Assembly: GCF_024741135.1 (NCBI RefSeq)
Contig: NZ_JANSUY010000003.1
Coordinates: 1 to 64,000 of the forward strand
Source of the DNA: Aquiflexum gelatinilyticum
Lineage (GTDB): Bacteria; Bacteroidota; Bacteroidia; Cytophagales; Cyclobacteriaceae
Length of the DNA stretch: 64,000 bases
Direction: 5' to 3'
Shown piece after piece: positions 63,195 through 64,000 of this stretch. The translations under genes were made by a program, and so were the position numbers. The notes under the pieces were generated by a model. That model was not told where the DNA came from. It made no database searches and worked only from the letters and a program-made list of their open reading frames with translations. The stretch's first letter is position 1; each line of letters opens with the position of its first letter.

Positions 63195-64000
63195 TTAGCT
63201 TATTTTCTCTACCACCTCTTCGCCTAGACCAAATGAAAGCGTCATTCCCGCTCCGCCCATTCCATTGACAATCCAGACTTGTGGACTTGCCTGATGGATA
63301 AACTCCGTCGCTCCATCAGTCATCTTGGGGTAAATCCCATGCCAGGAAGATTCCAAAGTCCAGTCTTTGAAAGCCGCAAAAGTTTTCAAAAAATCAGTGA
63401 TTTTTTTGTTGATATCCTCCCTGTCAAACGGATCCAAATGCCTGCCATACTCGTGGCTGTCACCGATGGTCAGTTGCCCGTTTCCATTTTGGGAAACCAT
63501 CACATGGATACCGAGATCCAATAAATCAGGATATTGTTCCTCATATATAGACTTGAGTTTGGCCAAAGAAGGAGCTACATGAAAACCTTTGTAATGGATA
63601 AAGCTCAGGCCTGCACAAAGCGGCGGTCCGATACGCCAATTCTCCGGTTGCTTGGCAAGGCGCATCATCTGAAGTTTACATTTGGTGATGGGAGTGGCAT
63701 CAAAAATTTCGGGATAGAGCGTTTCAAAATCTGCTCCGCTACAGACAAAAATCTGCTCAGCTTCCCAGGTTTGGTTTCCTGACCTGACTTTGTTTCCGTT
63801 GATTTCAGTGACTGCCTTATTCCATTCGAAGGTTACATTTTCTAGAGATTCAAGGAAAGCAGCTGTTTGCCAGATGGCTTCCCTGGGATCTACGATCATT
63901 TCTTCTTCTGTCCAAAGTGCACCTTTGAGCCCATTTACGATAGCGGCCTTGCTCTTTTCTGCGGTCTGTGCTGGATTTAAATGAAAGGCTGATTTGATGC
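63195..64000 (-). CDS. FAD-dependent oxidoreductase, TIGR03364-like (5' part outside window)
   Basis: The minus-strand frame enters from the window edge without a stop, so only the C-terminal 268 residues are visible; an internal ATG at 63,899 is not the start. D-amino-acid-oxidase-like fold: VCSGADFETLYPE (FAD-binding), FIHYKGFHVAPS, IGDSHEYGRHLDPF, and WIVNGMGGAGMTLSFGLGE at the C terminus, a signature of the TIGR03364 group often found with phosphonate catabolism genes (from memory). It probably oxidises an amine or amino acid. The neighbouring XRE-cupin gene is a likely regulator. Confidence 0.86.
   Translation of the reverse strand, partial: IKSAFHLNPAQTAEKSKAAIVNGLKGALWTEEEMIVDPREAIWQTAAFLESLENVTFEWNKAVTEINGNKVRSGNQTWEAEQIFVCSGADFETLYPEIFDATPITKCKLQMMRLAKQPENWRIGPPLCAGLSFIHYKGFHVAPSLAKLKSIYEEQYPDLLDLGIHVMVSQNGNGQLTIGDSHEYGRHLDPFDREDINKKITDFLKTFAAFKDWTLESSWHGIYPKMTDGATEFIHQASPQVWIVNGMGGAGMTLSFGLGEEVVEKIS

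Noticed and set aside
1-64000. CRISPR arrays, tRNA or rRNA genes
   Set aside because: No regularly spaced palindromic repeats, cloverleaf-like segments or rRNA sequence were recognised by eye; a covariance search was not possible.

Overview
The window looks like a chromosomal segment of a Bacteroidota bacterium, probably order Cytophagales (Cyclobacteriaceae or close; this rank is inference). Reasons: large secreted multidomain proteins end in type IX secretion (T9SS) C-terminal domains, genes lack obvious Shine-Dalgarno sequences, a TTTG/TAnnTTTG promoter pair is visible, and most proteins belong to families typical of this group. No rRNA, tRNA or CRISPR array was seen.

Layout. (1) 1-15,926: three giant surface or secreted proteins. 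Two are on the minus strand (one cut by the window edge) and one on the plus strand. They are built from beta-propeller, malectin, Kelch, Big2, fibronectin-III, pectate-lyase and LamG modules, and a decayed IS4-type transposase lies between them. (2) 16,956-42,563: a very AT-rich exopolysaccharide locus with an initiating sugar-phosphate transferase, GDP-mannose and GDP-mannuronate synthesis, UDP-xylose synthesis, four GT4 and one DUF354 glycosyltransferases, an acetyltransferase, a deacetylase, two CelD-like GNAT proteins and a membrane glycosyltransferase. It is interrupted at 35-38 kb by repeat-rich spacer and a small cassette with a frameshifted DUF5675 gene. No flippase or polymerase is visible, so the pathway is incomplete here. 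(3) 42,923-48,116: two paralogous lipoproteins around an opposed LytTR regulator, then a LolA-like lipoprotein. (4) 48,120-52,511: arginine deiminase, lysyl-tRNA synthetase and proline dehydrogenase, all on the minus strand. (5) 52,832-59,755: a complete phenylalanine/tyrosine operon (DAHP synthase-chorismate mutase, aroB, aroA, a DUF486 membrane protein, pheA, an aminotransferase, tyrA). (6) 59,876-64,000: a SIMPL protein, a metallophosphatase, an XRE-cupin regulator and an FAD oxidoreductase cut by the window edge.

The strongest new observation is upstream of the aromatic operon. A 31-codon ORF, in which 9 of 11 consecutive codons (6-16) encode Phe or Tyr, is followed by an intrinsic terminator 17 bp before the first enzyme gene. 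The 5' arm of that terminator can pair instead with a segment inside the leader ORF. This is the arrangement of ribosome-mediated attenuation. A second theme is intergenic spacers built from short degenerate tandem units (7, 9, 10 or 11 nt). Three 7-nt arrays begin at or next to the stop codon of a neighbouring gene, and one encodes the last residues of AroA.
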